From assembly GCF_020509005.1 (NCBI RefSeq), contig NC_063021.1:2356001-2420000 (forward strand): a DNA stretch of 64,000 bases. Direction: 5' to 3'. The stretch comes from Fulvia fulva (lineage: Eukaryota; Ascomycota; Dothideomycetes; Mycosphaerellales; Mycosphaerellaceae). The stretch's first letter is position 1; each line of letters starts with the position of its first letter. Below the pieces are notes generated by a model. The model saw only the letters and a program-made list of their open reading frames with translations. It made no database searches and was not told the DNA's origin. Shown here one piece after another: positions 42,255 to 54,375 of the stretch. The translations under genes and the position numbers were made by a program.

Positions 42255-43518
42255 CGACAATCATTTCCTCTGTATCGTCCTGTGTCCTACTGCCCTGTGC
42301 GTCCTGGTCTACGCCTGTCGGCTGTGTACTAAAGGGGAGCCGGGCCTGGTTAGATTCCCTCGCCGCAGCTAGCAGAGCACGTGGCCTCCCGTACGCCCTA
42401 GGCTGCGCATCCTTTACATCGTTCTCGGCCCTAGGGCGCTTGTGCCCGACCGCCGCTAGTTGGTTCCGGTGTGGGCTAGCCTCACGGTCGCCGTAGAATC
42501 TTGGGGCGACGGTTCTGTTTGTGATTGCCTTGTTTTTCGCTAGTTTCCGCTGTGGGCATTCCGCACTATACGATGGGTGGTGCCCCGGACAGTTCGCGCA
42601 CCGTCTCGTAGTCGATGTACAGTCCCTAGACATATGGTCTCCTGCACAGTTCGAGCAGGCCTGCTTGTTTGTGCACGTGTAGGTTTGGTGTCCATACTGT
42701 TGGCATTTGAAGCATTGGAGGACACGAAAGGATGAGGAGTGCTTTTCTACTGTCTTGAGGCTGTATTGCCAGACCAGGCCTTGTTCTATCGCTAGATCCG
42801 CCGATTTCGCGTCTTGTAGCCATACTATTAGCGCCGAGGCCTTCTTGCCTTCTGGCCATTTCCTATGGAGCCAAGTCGCCTTCTGGATTGGAGAGTTAAG
42901 AGTGACCGGGTTGTCCTCTTGGAGAGCGCGTAGGTGACCCTGGTTGGTTGGGTCAAACTCCTTAGGCATGTCGTGGACTAGGATCGTGAATTGTTTCGTT
43001 GAGACCTTCGCTGATGCCGCAACCTTAGATGCCCACTGTGGCTGTGCCTCTAGGTGCCTCCTAGCAGTAGCAGAGCTAGTATAGATCTGTAGAGTGCCGT
43101 TGGACTGTTGGTTCACTGCGACCACCCCTGGTTGGTTGATTCGTTGGGCGAGCTCCTTGTTCGATAGCTTCGCAACTTCGGCCTGGTCTTCCTTTGCTAC
43201 AATGCGGATCGTAACTGCATCGTACGTTGGGCGGGGGCCTGGTATCGATGCCGCGACCGATGCCCAGCTATGGGGGTGTTGATTCCGGGTGGCCTTGCTA
43301 ATCGCCTGGGACGTCGTCCTCATTTCTTGTTGCCCTCGGTGATACGACAGTACAAGCGCCGTGCGTAGCTGAGTGATCATTACCTGTAGAGACCGGTAAG
43401 GGAGCTGATCGTTAGTTTCCATGCTTTTTGCGTCCTCTATAAGTTGCTGCCAGTTGTCTTGGGGGGGCTTCGCCTGTAGGGCCGTAGGCGCCGTTAGTGC
43501 CGTAGCCTGGGCTGCCAT
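42241..43518 (-). CDS. LINE A ORF1: Gag-like RNA-binding protein
   Basis: 425 aa. Such proteins coat LINE RNA and escort it to the nucleus. The N-terminus is Ala/Gln-rich and helical, and a central domain of about 100 residues precedes three zinc knuckles: CFKCQQYGHQTYTC (perfect C-x2-C-x4-H-x4-C), CSNCAGDHMSRDC (x3 variant) and CANCPGHHPSYSAEC. A basic stretch follows, then an acidic C-terminus ending IVDADD. The stop codon overlaps the ORF2 start region (ATGACTAG). Confidence 0.92.
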   Translation of the reverse strand: MAAQATALTAPTALQAKPPQDNWQQLIEDAKSMETNDQLPYRSLQVMITQLRTALVLSYHRGQQEMRTTSQAISKATRNQHPHSWASVAASIPGPRPTYDAVTIRIVAKEDQAEVAKLSNKELAQRINQPGVVAVNQQSNGTLQIYTSSATARRHLEAQPQWASKVAASAKVSTKQFTILVHDMPKEFDPTNQGHLRALQEDNPVTLNSPIQKATWLHRKWPEGKKASALIVWLQDAKSADLAIEQGLVWQYSLKTVEKHSSSFRVLQCFKCQQYGHQTYTCTNKQACSNCAGDHMSRDCTSTTRRCANCPGHHPSYSAECPQRKLAKNKAITNRTVAPRFYGDREASPHRNQLAAVGHKRPRAENDVKDAQPRAYGRPRALLAAARESNQARLPFSTQPTGVDQDAQGSRTQDDTEEMIVDADD

Positions 43519-43719
43519 TGCCTAGGAGTTGCCTAATGTAGCTAGGCACCTCCGCGGCGTTTGGAGCTGAAGAAACAGGGTGAAGAGAGCTTCAAGCTGT
43601 CCAGATTGAATGAGGTAGAACTCCCTCAGTCCTAGGGGCAGTGGCCTGCTTTTTATATCGTTGGAATGGCCTTGATAAGAGCTTTCGAATGTGTCGTGTT
43701 TTGGCGCAGAGATCGATGA

Positions 43720-44020
43720 TTCCCTTTGATCTTTAAGAGAATATACGAATGTTATTATAGGTCACACTTCCTTTATACGTAAACATAACATTCTAATATA
43801 TAACGTCGAACTATATATACTTAGACTCGGCGATAGGTCGTAAGTACCTACGATTATTACTAAGGCCGCGGATATTAAGCTAAATCTTACTAGTTATTTA
43901 GAACGTATTTAATGCTTCGTATCCGATACTACGTACGATATACTACTAGGCCTTATATAGTACGCTAAGTATATACTCTATAAAGATTAGCGTAGGTCTA
44001 TAATTTCTTTTAATAACCCT
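43720..44020 (+). mobile_element. RIP-degraded gypsy element, left fragment
   Basis: It is continuous in sense with 54,611 onward once copia-2 is removed. The 5-bp accct at 44,016-44,020 is repeated at 54,611-54,615, and the joined reading runs into the protease to reverse transcriptase stretch. This part probably belongs to the end of gag or the protease region; no motif survives. Confidence 0.6.
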
Positions 44021-44255
44021 TATTAAGATGTAGCATCTTAAAGTGAGTTAATAATTAGGAAGTAATCTAGTAGCCTAAGGCATCTATAATGACTCAGCTT
44101 ATAGGGAGATACCTTCTCTCCCCTTTAGCTTAGATAGATATCTAACACAATCAATATATTGGTTCCTAATATATTGCTACATACTCGTGCTATTAGTTAG
44201 TTAAAGATTGATCTCTTACTCTACTCCGCTACTATCTACCCGTACCTATTTAATA
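44021..44255 (+). repeat. Copia-2 5' LTR (235 bp)
   Basis: Starts TATTAAGATG (RIP form of TGTTAAGATG) and ends CTATTTAATA (RIP form of ...AACA). Same length as the copies at 54,376-54,610 and 62,636-62,870. It is preceded by the target duplication accct. Confidence 0.92.
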
Positions 44256-44270
44256 GGTTATAAGCCCGGG
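44256..44270 (+). other. Copia-2 primer-binding site (half initiator-Met tRNA type)
   Basis: ggttataagcccggg directly follows the 5' LTR. Allowing one RIP change (GGTTATGAGCCC), it is complementary to the anticodon stem-loop of initiator methionine tRNA, the half-tRNA primer used by many copia elements. Confidence 0.7.
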
Positions 44271-46939
44271 TTTATATAGGAATAAGAGCAACCTATATCA
44301 GTATAGGTTACTTATATCCCTTAATATCGTAGTAGAAAACATCTAGGAATTAGAAGTCTACCCCGTGTATCCTATTAAGGAGCTTAGTTCGATACTAAGT
44401 AATAGGTAACCTAGACAAGGACTCTATACGGCTTACTTAAAGCCAATACCTTGAAGATACTCTATAGGCAGAACTGTATCGAGATACTATTAAGAAGGAC
44501 TTCAAGTAAGTCATTTGAAGCTCTACTAGGAGAGATAGACCTGTGTTCTAGCCCCGAGACCTTATACCGCTCCTTCTTTACTTTAATCCACACCTACGAA
44601 CTTTCTTATTCTATGCTAGAAGCCTTAGTAGGATCTAAGCCACCACTTTAGAACATACACACCTTGTTTCATTATATCCAATTTATTATAGATTTATACT
44701 AAGAGAAGACAGAGGAGAAGGGAGGCAAAATCCCAATTATTAGGAGGGACAATTAGAAGAGATAGTTTAACCTTTAGAGATATAAGATAGAGAGCTAATT
44801 AGCATTCTTTACAATTGATGACCTAATAGAAGTGTCTTTTAATAACATTAAGGGCAAGACTCTAAAACTCTAAGAAGAGGCTATAACTAAAGAGATCCTT
44901 AATACGCTAATATAGACAAGACATAATATAGTATACAACTTTAGTATCCTTAGTAGGATTATAGAAGAAGATGAATTTGAGCTTAAGGGCTTATATAAAT
45001 CTAGAAGAGCTGCTAAGAAGTAGGTATATCTCTAGAACACGTATAGCGAGGTGCTACCAACCTATATATATAAGCTTATAAAGCAATTTGTAACCTTTAA
45101 GATAAGTAAAGAGTTCACTATTAGATCTATATAGACACACCTAGTTTCTCTTAGAAAAAGGATTACTAATGTTCACCTAGAGGGTCAGCATTATAGGAAA
45201 GCTAATATAAGGATGACCTAGCTCTTAAGCTCACTACTACCTAAGTACTATATAGCTAGGGATACTATTATAGCTCAGCTAAAGATAGATTATAAAAGGA
45301 CCTTAAAGATCCTTAAAGCTTAAGAAGCTAGGTTAGATCCCTCTAAGGCTAAGTATAGTATAGCAGCCACCTAGGTCAAGCCCTTAGGTCTAGTAAGACC
45401 ACTCTCCTACCTTCTCTATAAGAAGGATCATCTAATTAAGGACTGCCCTAGTCTGCCTAAGGTAAGAAAGGTCCTTAGATCTTATTCCTAACCACTATCT
45501 TCCTAGAATATAATATATGTTAAGAAGAAGAGAACTCTACTACCTACTTTAAGGAGGACACTAAGAGAGAAGTCCTCTATAGAAGAACTTAAGGAAATGG
45601 TGAGGAAACTTAGCTCTGACATACTATCACTCTAGAAGAACTAGGCCTAGTCTTATACCTCTAAAGTAAAGAAGACTAGAAAAGGTTTTTCTGCCTAAGA
45701 GTCACGTGACTTATGCAGCTCATCCCTAGAGACAATGTCTAATAATAATAAGTATAATAAAGTGGCTTACTTAACTATAGAAGTCTAAGGCAAGTTCCCC
45801 TTGTTAGAGTAGTTACTTAACTCCTATACTTTATCCTATATAACTGAATAAAGCTACCTCTTTAGATCTATAACTCCCTTGATAAGGAAGAAATTGATCA
45901 AAGTAGGAGGCGGGTTTTTATTAGCTACTTATATTAGGAATGTAGAGATGAGTAGGAGAGCTAGTAGAAAAGTTGTTTTAGAAGATGTCCTACTTATACC
46001 TAAGCTAGGAGTGAACCTGGTTTTATAGAACTAGTTTAGCAAGCAGTTTGGTGTACAACCTCTATCACTTTCTCTTGTTTTCCCCTCTAGTAAGACTGTT
46101 GTCTAGACAAAGCTCCTTAGAGGGGTTCTATTTATTAATAAGATTTCTCCTCTCCTACAAGAACGGGTATATTACTTATTATGTGCACCACTTATAGAGA
46201 ATGCCTTTGTGACTACTTAATTAGAGACCGACCTAAAGTAGTAGGAGCTTTAGTATAGAAGATTTGTACACTTTAGGAAGAATTTGCTCTAGAATCTTTA
46301 TAAGGTAACAGACTTAAAAGAACCTATTCCTATCCCTAAGGATAGCTTTCACTAGTGTAGAGTATAATCAATAGAAAAGATAAAGAAGTACAAAGGCAAA
46401 GTTATAGAGAGAAGACCTAAAAGACTTGCCCTTGTATCTATTGACATATATAGCCTACTACTAATCTTAAGACTAGGATTCAAATACTAGCTTAAGATTG
46501 TTAACAACTTCTCTAGGAAGAAGTGGACCTTTCCTCTTAGGAAAAGAGAAGATGCTCTAGTTGCTCTCTAGAACTAGAAGATCAAAGCAGAGAGGAAATC
46601 ATTAGCGTAGCTAAAAGTAGTAAGACTTGATAATATAAAAGAACTTATTGTATTAGTAAAGCAGTAGGAGAAGGATTTAGGGATTAGGCTCGAGCCGACT
46701 AAGGTATACAACTCTCTATAGAATGGACTAGTTAAGAGGTCAATATAAACCTTAGAGGACTCTATAAGGGCAATGCTTAAAGAGGCTAAAATGCCGGTTG
46801 AATTTTGGCCTAAAGCACTAGAGGCCTAAACTTATATAAGGAACAAACTGCTAAATAGCCTAGATTACGATAGGTTCAAGGTTTTACTAGATAAGGCTTT
46901 TGATAGTATCAAACCGACCATTAACTATTTAAAAGTTTA

Positions 46940-49900
46940 AGTACTTTTATATACCGCTTGATAGACTCATCGATCTCTGCGCCAAAACACGACACATTCG
47001 AAAGCTCTTATCAAGGCCATTCCAACGATATAAAAAGCAGGCCACTGCCCCTAGGACTGAGGGAGTTCTACCTTATTCAATCTGGACAGCTTGAAGATCT
47101 CTTCACCCTGTTTCTTCAGCTCCAAACGCCGCGGAGGTGCCTAGCTACATTAGGCAACTCCTAGGCAATAGTAGCCCAGGCTACGGTACTAACGGCGCCT
47201 ACGGCCCTATAGGCGAAGCCCCCCTAAGACAACTAGTAGCAACTTATAGAGGACGCAAAAAGTATAGAAACTAACGATCAGCTCCCTTACCGGTCTCTAT
47301 AGGTAATGATCACTCAGCTACGCACGGCGCTTGTACTGTCGTATCACCGAGGGCAACAAGAAATGAGGACGACGTCCTAGGCGATTAGCAAGGCCACCCG
47401 GAATCAACACCCCTATAGCTAGGCATCGGTCGCGGCATCGATACTAGGCCCCCGCCCAACGCACGATACAGTTACGATCCGCATTATAGCAAAGGAAGAC
47501 CAGGCCGAAGTTGCGAAGCTATCGAACAAGGAGCTCGCCTAACGAATCAACTAACCAGGGGTGGTCGTAGTGAACCAACAGTCTAACGGTACTCTACAGA
47601 TCTATACTAGCTCTACTACTGCTAGGAGGTACCTAGAGGCATAGCCATAGTGGGCATCTAAGGTTACGGCATTAGCGAAGGTCTTAACGAAACAATTCAC
47701 GATCCTAGTCCACGACATGCCTAAGGAGTTTGACCCAACTAACTAGGGTCACCTACGCGCTCTCTAAGAGGACAACCCGGTCACTCTTAACTCTCTAATC
47801 CAGAAGGCGACTTGGCTCTATAGGAAATGGCCAGAAGGCAAGAAGGCCTCGGCGCTAATAGTATAGCTACAAGACGCGAAAGCGGCGGATCTAGCGATAG
47901 AACAAGGCCTGGTCTAGCAATATAGCCTCAAGACAGTAGAAAAGCACTCCTTATCCTTTCGTGTCCTCCAATACTTCAAATGCTAACAGTATAGACACCA
48001 AACCTACACGTGCACAAACAAGTAGGCCTGCTCGAACTGTACAGGAGACTATATGTCTAGGGACTGTACATCGACTACGAGACGGTGCGCGAACTGTCCG
48101 GGGCACTACCTATCGTATAGTACGGAATGCCTATAGCGGAAACTAGCGAAAAACAAGGCAATCACAAACAGAACCGTCGCCCTAAGATTCTACGGCGACC
48201 GTGAGGCTAGCCCACACCGGAACTAACTAGCGGCGGTCGGGCACAAGCGCCCTAGGGCCGAGAACGATGTAAAGGATGCGCAGCCTAGGGCGTACGGGAG
48301 GCCACGTGCTCTGCTAGCTACGGCGAGGGAATCTAACCAGGCCCGGCTCCCCTTTAGTACACAGCCGATAGGCGTAGACTAGGACGCACAGGGCAGTAGG
48401 ACACAGGACGATACAGAGGAAATGATTGTCGATGCCGATGACTAGCCTCGACACGCTTAGCATCATCCAGTATAACGTCAACTATAGTAAGGATATAGTC
48501 CAGAACCATTTCCTACACGAGGCGGACCCGCGCGTCCACTATATCCTTGCAATCTAGGAGCCATAGATTAACCCGCACCATAAGAGACCAACGACCTGCA
48601 AGTCACCAGGCTACACGACATGCCTACGAGGCGACGGCAGACCCCGTACGTGCTTCTATGTCAGCAAGGACATACTAGAATCCGACTGGGAGGTAGTGTA
48701 CTACGCAGACGAAGAAGGCGGGGGCGATATTACCTCCCTCCACGTGGGTAGCACCTGGATACACAACCTATACATACAACCGCTAGCCTCGAGGTCTAGC
48801 CGCGACCTAGGGGTCTGCAGACACCTAGACAGTGCGCTCAAGAGACAAGGGTGCCATATCGTAGTAGGAGACTTCAACATACACCACCCTTCCTAGGAAA
48901 GCCTTATGCAGCCGCACCCTATAGCCGACGAAGTACTCGACTTGATGGCGAGCAACGCAATTGCCCTTAATACCCCGAAGGACCTGGGCACCTAGAAGAG
49001 AGGGGGACTCTAAGGCACGATCGACCTCTCCTAGATCTCAGATAGCCACTACTATACGGTAACCTACTATAGGATCGAACATGAACTCGAGGCGTCGTCA
49101 GACCACATGCCAGTCAGGACCTCTATTGCGACATAGATACAACGCATACCAGCGAGAACCCCTAAGCCAAACTGGGGAAAGGCCCACTGGGCTAACATCT
49201 AGGCGTACCTCGATGACTCCAAGAGGCTAGTCCAGATCGCGTAGCAGCAATACAACAGTAAAGACGAGATAGACGAAGCAGTCTAGGGGTTGACAGACGA
49301 AATAAGAAAAGCGACCTCACTTCACGTTCCGCTTGCCTAACCAAGGACATGGTCCAAACCATACTGGACGCCGGAGTGCACTACGGTAGTAAGAGAAGCA
49401 AGGAGAGCCCGCCGGGTGTGGACGAGCAGCCATAGCGAGGAGGCCTAGAACGTATACAGGGAGGCATGCCAACAGAAGAAAGCCATAATACGGAGGGAGA
49501 AAGCAGTCGGCTAGAGGGCCACAGTAGAAGAAATCGCCGGCAAGCTAGAGAGGATGTGGAAGCTAGCGAAATGGGCCCGACAGGACCCTTCACAGGGCCC
49601 CTCCTTCTCTATCCCAGCGCTACAATCGCCTAGTGGCCCGGTTAGCGACCCCGAGGCCAAGGCGCGTCTACTGGCTAGCAAGTTCTTCCCACCCCTAGTC
49701 GAGGCTAATCTAAGCGACATAAACAGCTCTACTCCCCTAGCCCCTAGCATCGCGGTCCAATAGGAGGTGTCCGAGGGAGAAGTTACCGCTGTGCTGAGGA
49801 AGTTGCCGGCGAAGAAAGCCCCGGGGCCGGATGGGATCCCAAACGAGCTACTAAGGAAGTGTAGAGATCAACTAGCCCTAGCAGTTGCAGCGATCTTTAA

Positions 49901-51922
49901 CGCCTGCCTACAGACCGGATACCACCCGATAGCTTTTAAACAATCGACGACAGTGGTCCTACGTAAGCCGTAGAAGGAAGACTATACGTAGGTGAAGTCG
50001 TACCGCCCAATTGCGCTCCTTAACACTCTTAGGAAGGCGCTTGAGAAGCTGGTTGTAACGAGACTCTCCGAGGCGGCAGAGGAACACTCCCTACTCCCGG
50101 ACACCTAGATGGGTGCGCGCCCATAGCGATCGACGCTATCCGCGATAGAACTTATCACCTCTCAGGTAAAGGCCATCTGGTATAAGAATAGGGACAAGGT
50201 GGCTTCCTTACTTAGCCTAGACATATCGGGAGCCTTCGACTACGTGTCACACCCGCGGCTTCTCTACATCCTAAGGTCGAAAGGACTCCCTGAGTGGCTT
50301 GTCAACTTCGTACGGTCCTACCTCCAAAACCGTAGTACGTCGATCCTAGTCGGCCAGTACAGAAGCCCATTTCAAGCAGTCTACACTAGAATCCCGCAAG
50401 GCTTAACGCTAGCACCTATTCTGTTCCTCTTCTTTATAGCGACGCTGCTCCCAGCCCTAGAATCCCAGAACACCGCTGCGAGCGGCTTCGTAGACGACAC
50501 AAACATCCTAGCGTAGTCTTCCTCGACTGAGGAGAACTGTAGGCTACTAGAAGAGAAGCACAAGATCTGCGAGGACTAGGCTAGGAGGCACGGGGCTCGG
50601 TTTGCCCTAGAAAAGTACAATCTGATACACTTTACGCGCCGGCCACGGTTCCATAATATGCAAGCTTCTATCCAGATACAGGGGCACACGACTAACCCGG
50701 CAAATCAGCTCAGGATCCTCGGACTATAGGTAGACCCGGCGCTACGGTAGAGGAAGCACGTACAGGCAATATTACGGAAAGCTGAACAGAATATAGCATC
50801 ATGCCAGAGGCTCACTACGTCCACATAGGGGGCGGACTTCCGGCAGTCACGACTTCTATATACGGCTATTGTACGGCCAGTCCTTACCTATAGTAGCCAA
50901 GTGTGGTCCTTAGGCGAGAGGGCCTGCCTATCGAAGGGACTCGTCGCGCCGCTAGCGAAGATCCAAAACCAATGCCTAAGGAAGGTCACCGGGGCATATA
51001 AGTCGATACTAACGAGGATGCTTAAGCACGAGACCGCTATACCGCCGATCGACCTATACATCTAGGGACTACGGACCTCCTACTTAGGCAAGTCGGCATA
51101 GTACCTAGTACAGAAGGTCATCGCTAGTGCAGTCGTAAGGGCCCGCGAATCAGTACTAGCGCATAAGGGCATTCGACCCGGAAACGAGCCGAACTACCGG
51201 GCAAGGGACGAACAGCTAGCAACACAATAGGAAGGTGAGAAATCGTTTGTAGAGCAACTATAGAAAGAGAGGTGGAACAACTAGGTTGTAGGGCATAGTG
51301 GACGCCCTTAGCCAGCGGGACAACCTAAGGAATAGTCAGCTACAAAATCCGCGGTCAAGCACCCCCCGAAGCTCATCCACTACCGCCTTACGAGGGCACA
51401 GAGTAGCATAGCAACCCAACTGCGAAGCGAATACATCGGCCTCTAGGGGTACCTATCATAGAGGAAGGTTCGAGGATACACGAATACTAGCTGCCCCTAC
51501 GGCTATCGCTCCTAGAACGTACGGCACGCACTCCTCGTCTGTCCGAGGTGGTCGCTAGGAAGGGGGGAGTGGATGGCAAAGGCGAGGAACCGGACGATTG
51601 GGGCACTTCTTAACAACGCTGAAGACCTACGGCGCATTACGAACTGGATACTAGAGAAGGGCTGGCTAGAACAGTACCGCCTAGTAGGAGCAGTGCAGGA
51701 AGAGAGGACACGACGTAGCGCGACGAGACCGGCTAGGAGCGGGGGCTAACGGGGTAGTAATATGGACTACGTACGTTCAGAGGGAAAGCTAATCTAGACA
51801 AGGAGTAGTCGGGGGCGGGAAGGGTTTTCACCTATTCGGGTTTCCCTTTGTACATAACAATAGATATATACCTGCATAGGCCGGATAGGGTCCTAGAACA
51901 GGGGAATGACAAATCTATCTAT
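46940..51922 (+). mobile_element. LINE A, full-length, moderately RIP-mutated, nested in copia-2
   Basis: Flanked by a 15-bp target duplication, ctatttaaaagttta, at 46,925-46,939 and 51,923-51,937. Removing it rejoins the copia integrase reading INYLKV-(Trp to stop)-GYKAVVYI. The element sequence proper starts at about 46,967; the 27 nt before it are extra (see findings). ORF1 spans about 47,165-48,450 and ORF2 about 48,440-51,750, both riddled with stops from CA-to-TA changes, while long stretches stay open (for example 49,767-49,973 and 50,199-50,516). The 5' leader and 3' end are nearly identical to the intact copy. Confidence 0.94.
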
Positions 51923-51937
51923 CTATTTAAAAGTTTA

Positions 51938-54375
51938 GGGATATAAAGCTGTTGTCTATATAGACACAAGATCCTAACCTTAATAGGCAAGAAGTAACAA
52001 GCTAATAAATAGGGGTAAAGAAGTAGTGTTTATTAGGTATGTTAAAAACATAGCTAAAGCCTAGCTCTTTTAGGAACTAGACATAAGAGCTATTAAACAA
52101 CACATATATGTAGACTTCTTTAAGGACTAGCCTAGAGGTGATATAGGTCTCAATGTTCTAATATTGAATCTACTAAGCAGTATACTAGCTAGGAAGCCCT
52201 TAGGAAGGCCGAGGAAGAACGTATCCTTAGGACAATCTACCTACTATTTAGGCGTCTATTAGAGCACCCCCGAAATAGATCAGCCAATTGAGAGCCCTAA
52301 AGTCGCTTAGCCGAGAAAGCTGTTTATATAACTTCCCTAACCTCCGGAGAACGTAGGGGAATTTCAGAAAATCGATCAGCTAATTAAGAGAAGCTCCCTA
52401 GATCCCTAGGAAATAGACGTTACTAGGTTATAAGTGACGGTCTCTAAATCATCCCTAAGAAAGAGAAAGGCTGACTATAATTTTAAGGAGTATGACATGA
52501 AATAGAAAGCCCTAAAATCTATAGTCCCGAAGCCCGAACTAACTACTAAAGTAGGAGAAGTTACGGACCTCTTAGAGAACCTTACTACTTTTCACTAAGC
52601 TTTCTTTATAGCTATGTAATCAGTAGACAGTTCAATACTATAGGATAGCGAATTCCTAGAAGAAGTTAAGGAAATGGCCTTTATAGTAACTATAGAAGCT
52701 ATTATATATAAGTAAGAGATCCTAATTCCAAAATCCTATAAGGATGCTATAAATAACAAGAAATAGGGACATCTTTAGAAGGAAGCAATCTCAAAGGAAC
52801 TAGATACTCTATAGAGTAATAAAACCTAGGAAAATTCTGTTCTACTATAAGGAGCAAATCTAGTACCGTTAAGATAGGTCTTTGATATTAAGAGAAGCAT
52901 TAGTAGAGCTATTAAAAAGTTCAAGGCTAGACTAGTTATAAGGGGCTTCTTATAGAAGTTTAGTATTGACGTTATAGAGACATTTGTACCTATAGTAAGA
53001 TAGGGCACTCTTAGGGTGTTTATAGCTATTATATATAAGGAGGATCTTTATCTTTACTAAGTAGATATAAACAATACATTTATAGAAAGCACCCTCTATA
53101 AAGACATCTTTATGTTACTACTACTAGGAGTTAGGCTTCTACTAAATATAGTGTTTTAAATCCTTAAAAGCTTATATAGACTTAAGCAAGTAGCTAGAGA
53201 TTAGAATCAACTCTATATATCAAAGCTCAGAGAGATTGGATTCATATAGTCAGAAGTGGATCTATACCTACTTATCTATAAGAAGAGGGAGATCATAAGC
53301 CTTATATATATAGATGACATTCTAATTACTATACTAAAGTTGACTGATATTCTCTAGTTTAAAAGAGAACTTGGCAAGATCTTTAAGATTAAAGATCTAG
53401 GTGAACCTGAAAAGATCCTTAGTATAAGAGTCATAAGGGATAGGAAGAGAGGAATCCTAAAACTTAAATTAGGGATAGCCTAGCTAAGATAGGAATGAAC
53501 TATAAGAAGGCAGCACCTACACACTCACCTATAGATAGCTATAAGGCCCTCAAACCTTCAAGCTATATAGATGAGAGGTGTGACAATGCAGAGTACTAGA
53601 GTATTAATGGTACTTAGATATAGCTAGTAACAATCATAAGGCTAGACATTGCTTTTGCCCTAGGAAGGATGAGCTTATTTGTGAGTGACCTATCCACCTA
53701 CTATATAAAGGCTTTGAAGAAGATTACTAGGTACCTAAGATTATACCCTAATCTAGGACTTTAGTTCTCAAAGTCTAGAAAAGGACACCTTATTAGATAC
53801 TGTGATTCTGATTATATAATAGATAAAGCAGATAGAGTCTCAATCCTTAGGTATGTCTTCTTCCTCTATAGGGCACCAGTTTCTTAGATAAGTAAGAAGC
53901 AAAAGTCTGTAGCAACATCTATAATAGAGGCTAAATATATAGCTATAAATGTATATACGGAGTAGTCCTAATTCCTAGCTTTACTACTAAGAGAAATAGA
54001 ATGTCTAGAGTTAGTAGGAGACTGTTCCTATTAACTAAGAATCACTAGAAACTAGGAGACTATATCAAATTTGAGACTAGTCTAATTAAGAGGTGACAAT
54101 TAAGCTGCCCTCACCCTAGTGAAAGATGTATATATTCATAACAAGTCGAAGCACATTGACATTGCCTATAACGCTATTAGGAAACTTTTGTAGAGGAGGC
54201 TTATTACTATTAAGTACACCCTAACCTCTAAGATAGTTTTAGACGGGTTTACAAAACTAAAGACTAGTCTATACTTCTAGAGGTTTATAAGGTAGCTAAA
54301 CCTGTTATAAAAAGGTTCAAGTACTATTAGTAGGAAGTAAGCAGACTGTAACCTCCTATACGAGATAAGTAGGAG
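51938..54375 (+). mobile_element. Copia-2 internal, right part (integrase end, RT, RNase H)
   Basis: Second part of the split copia-2. It shows an end-of-integrase reading (GYKAVVYI), an acidic linker, reverse transcriptase with LIYIDDILIT at about 53,300-53,335, and the RNase H region up to a polypurine-like aagtaggag right before the 3' LTR. It is RIP-mutated throughout. Confidence 0.85.

Larger units (their letters stand above)
38756..43719 (-). mobile_element. LINE A, full-length and apparently intact copy
   Basis: A Tad1/Jockey-group-like non-LTR retrotransposon of about 4.96 kb. It has a 5' leader of about 200 nt (43,519-43,719), ORF1, an overlapping ORF2, a 3' untranslated region and a (TCTA)n tail (TAGA on the plus strand, 38,756-38,772). 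Both frames are open and CA/TG content is normal, in contrast to all other LINE A copies in the window. The 5' end is set by shared sequence (tcatcgatctctgcgcc) with the copy at 46,967. Its two flanks belong to different elements, and I find no target-site duplication. Confidence 0.92.

Noticed and set aside
42254..42260. ORF2 start at the TTG at 42,260
   Set aside because: Eukaryotic initiation at TTG is unlikely, and ATG codons follow at 42,254 and 42,248.
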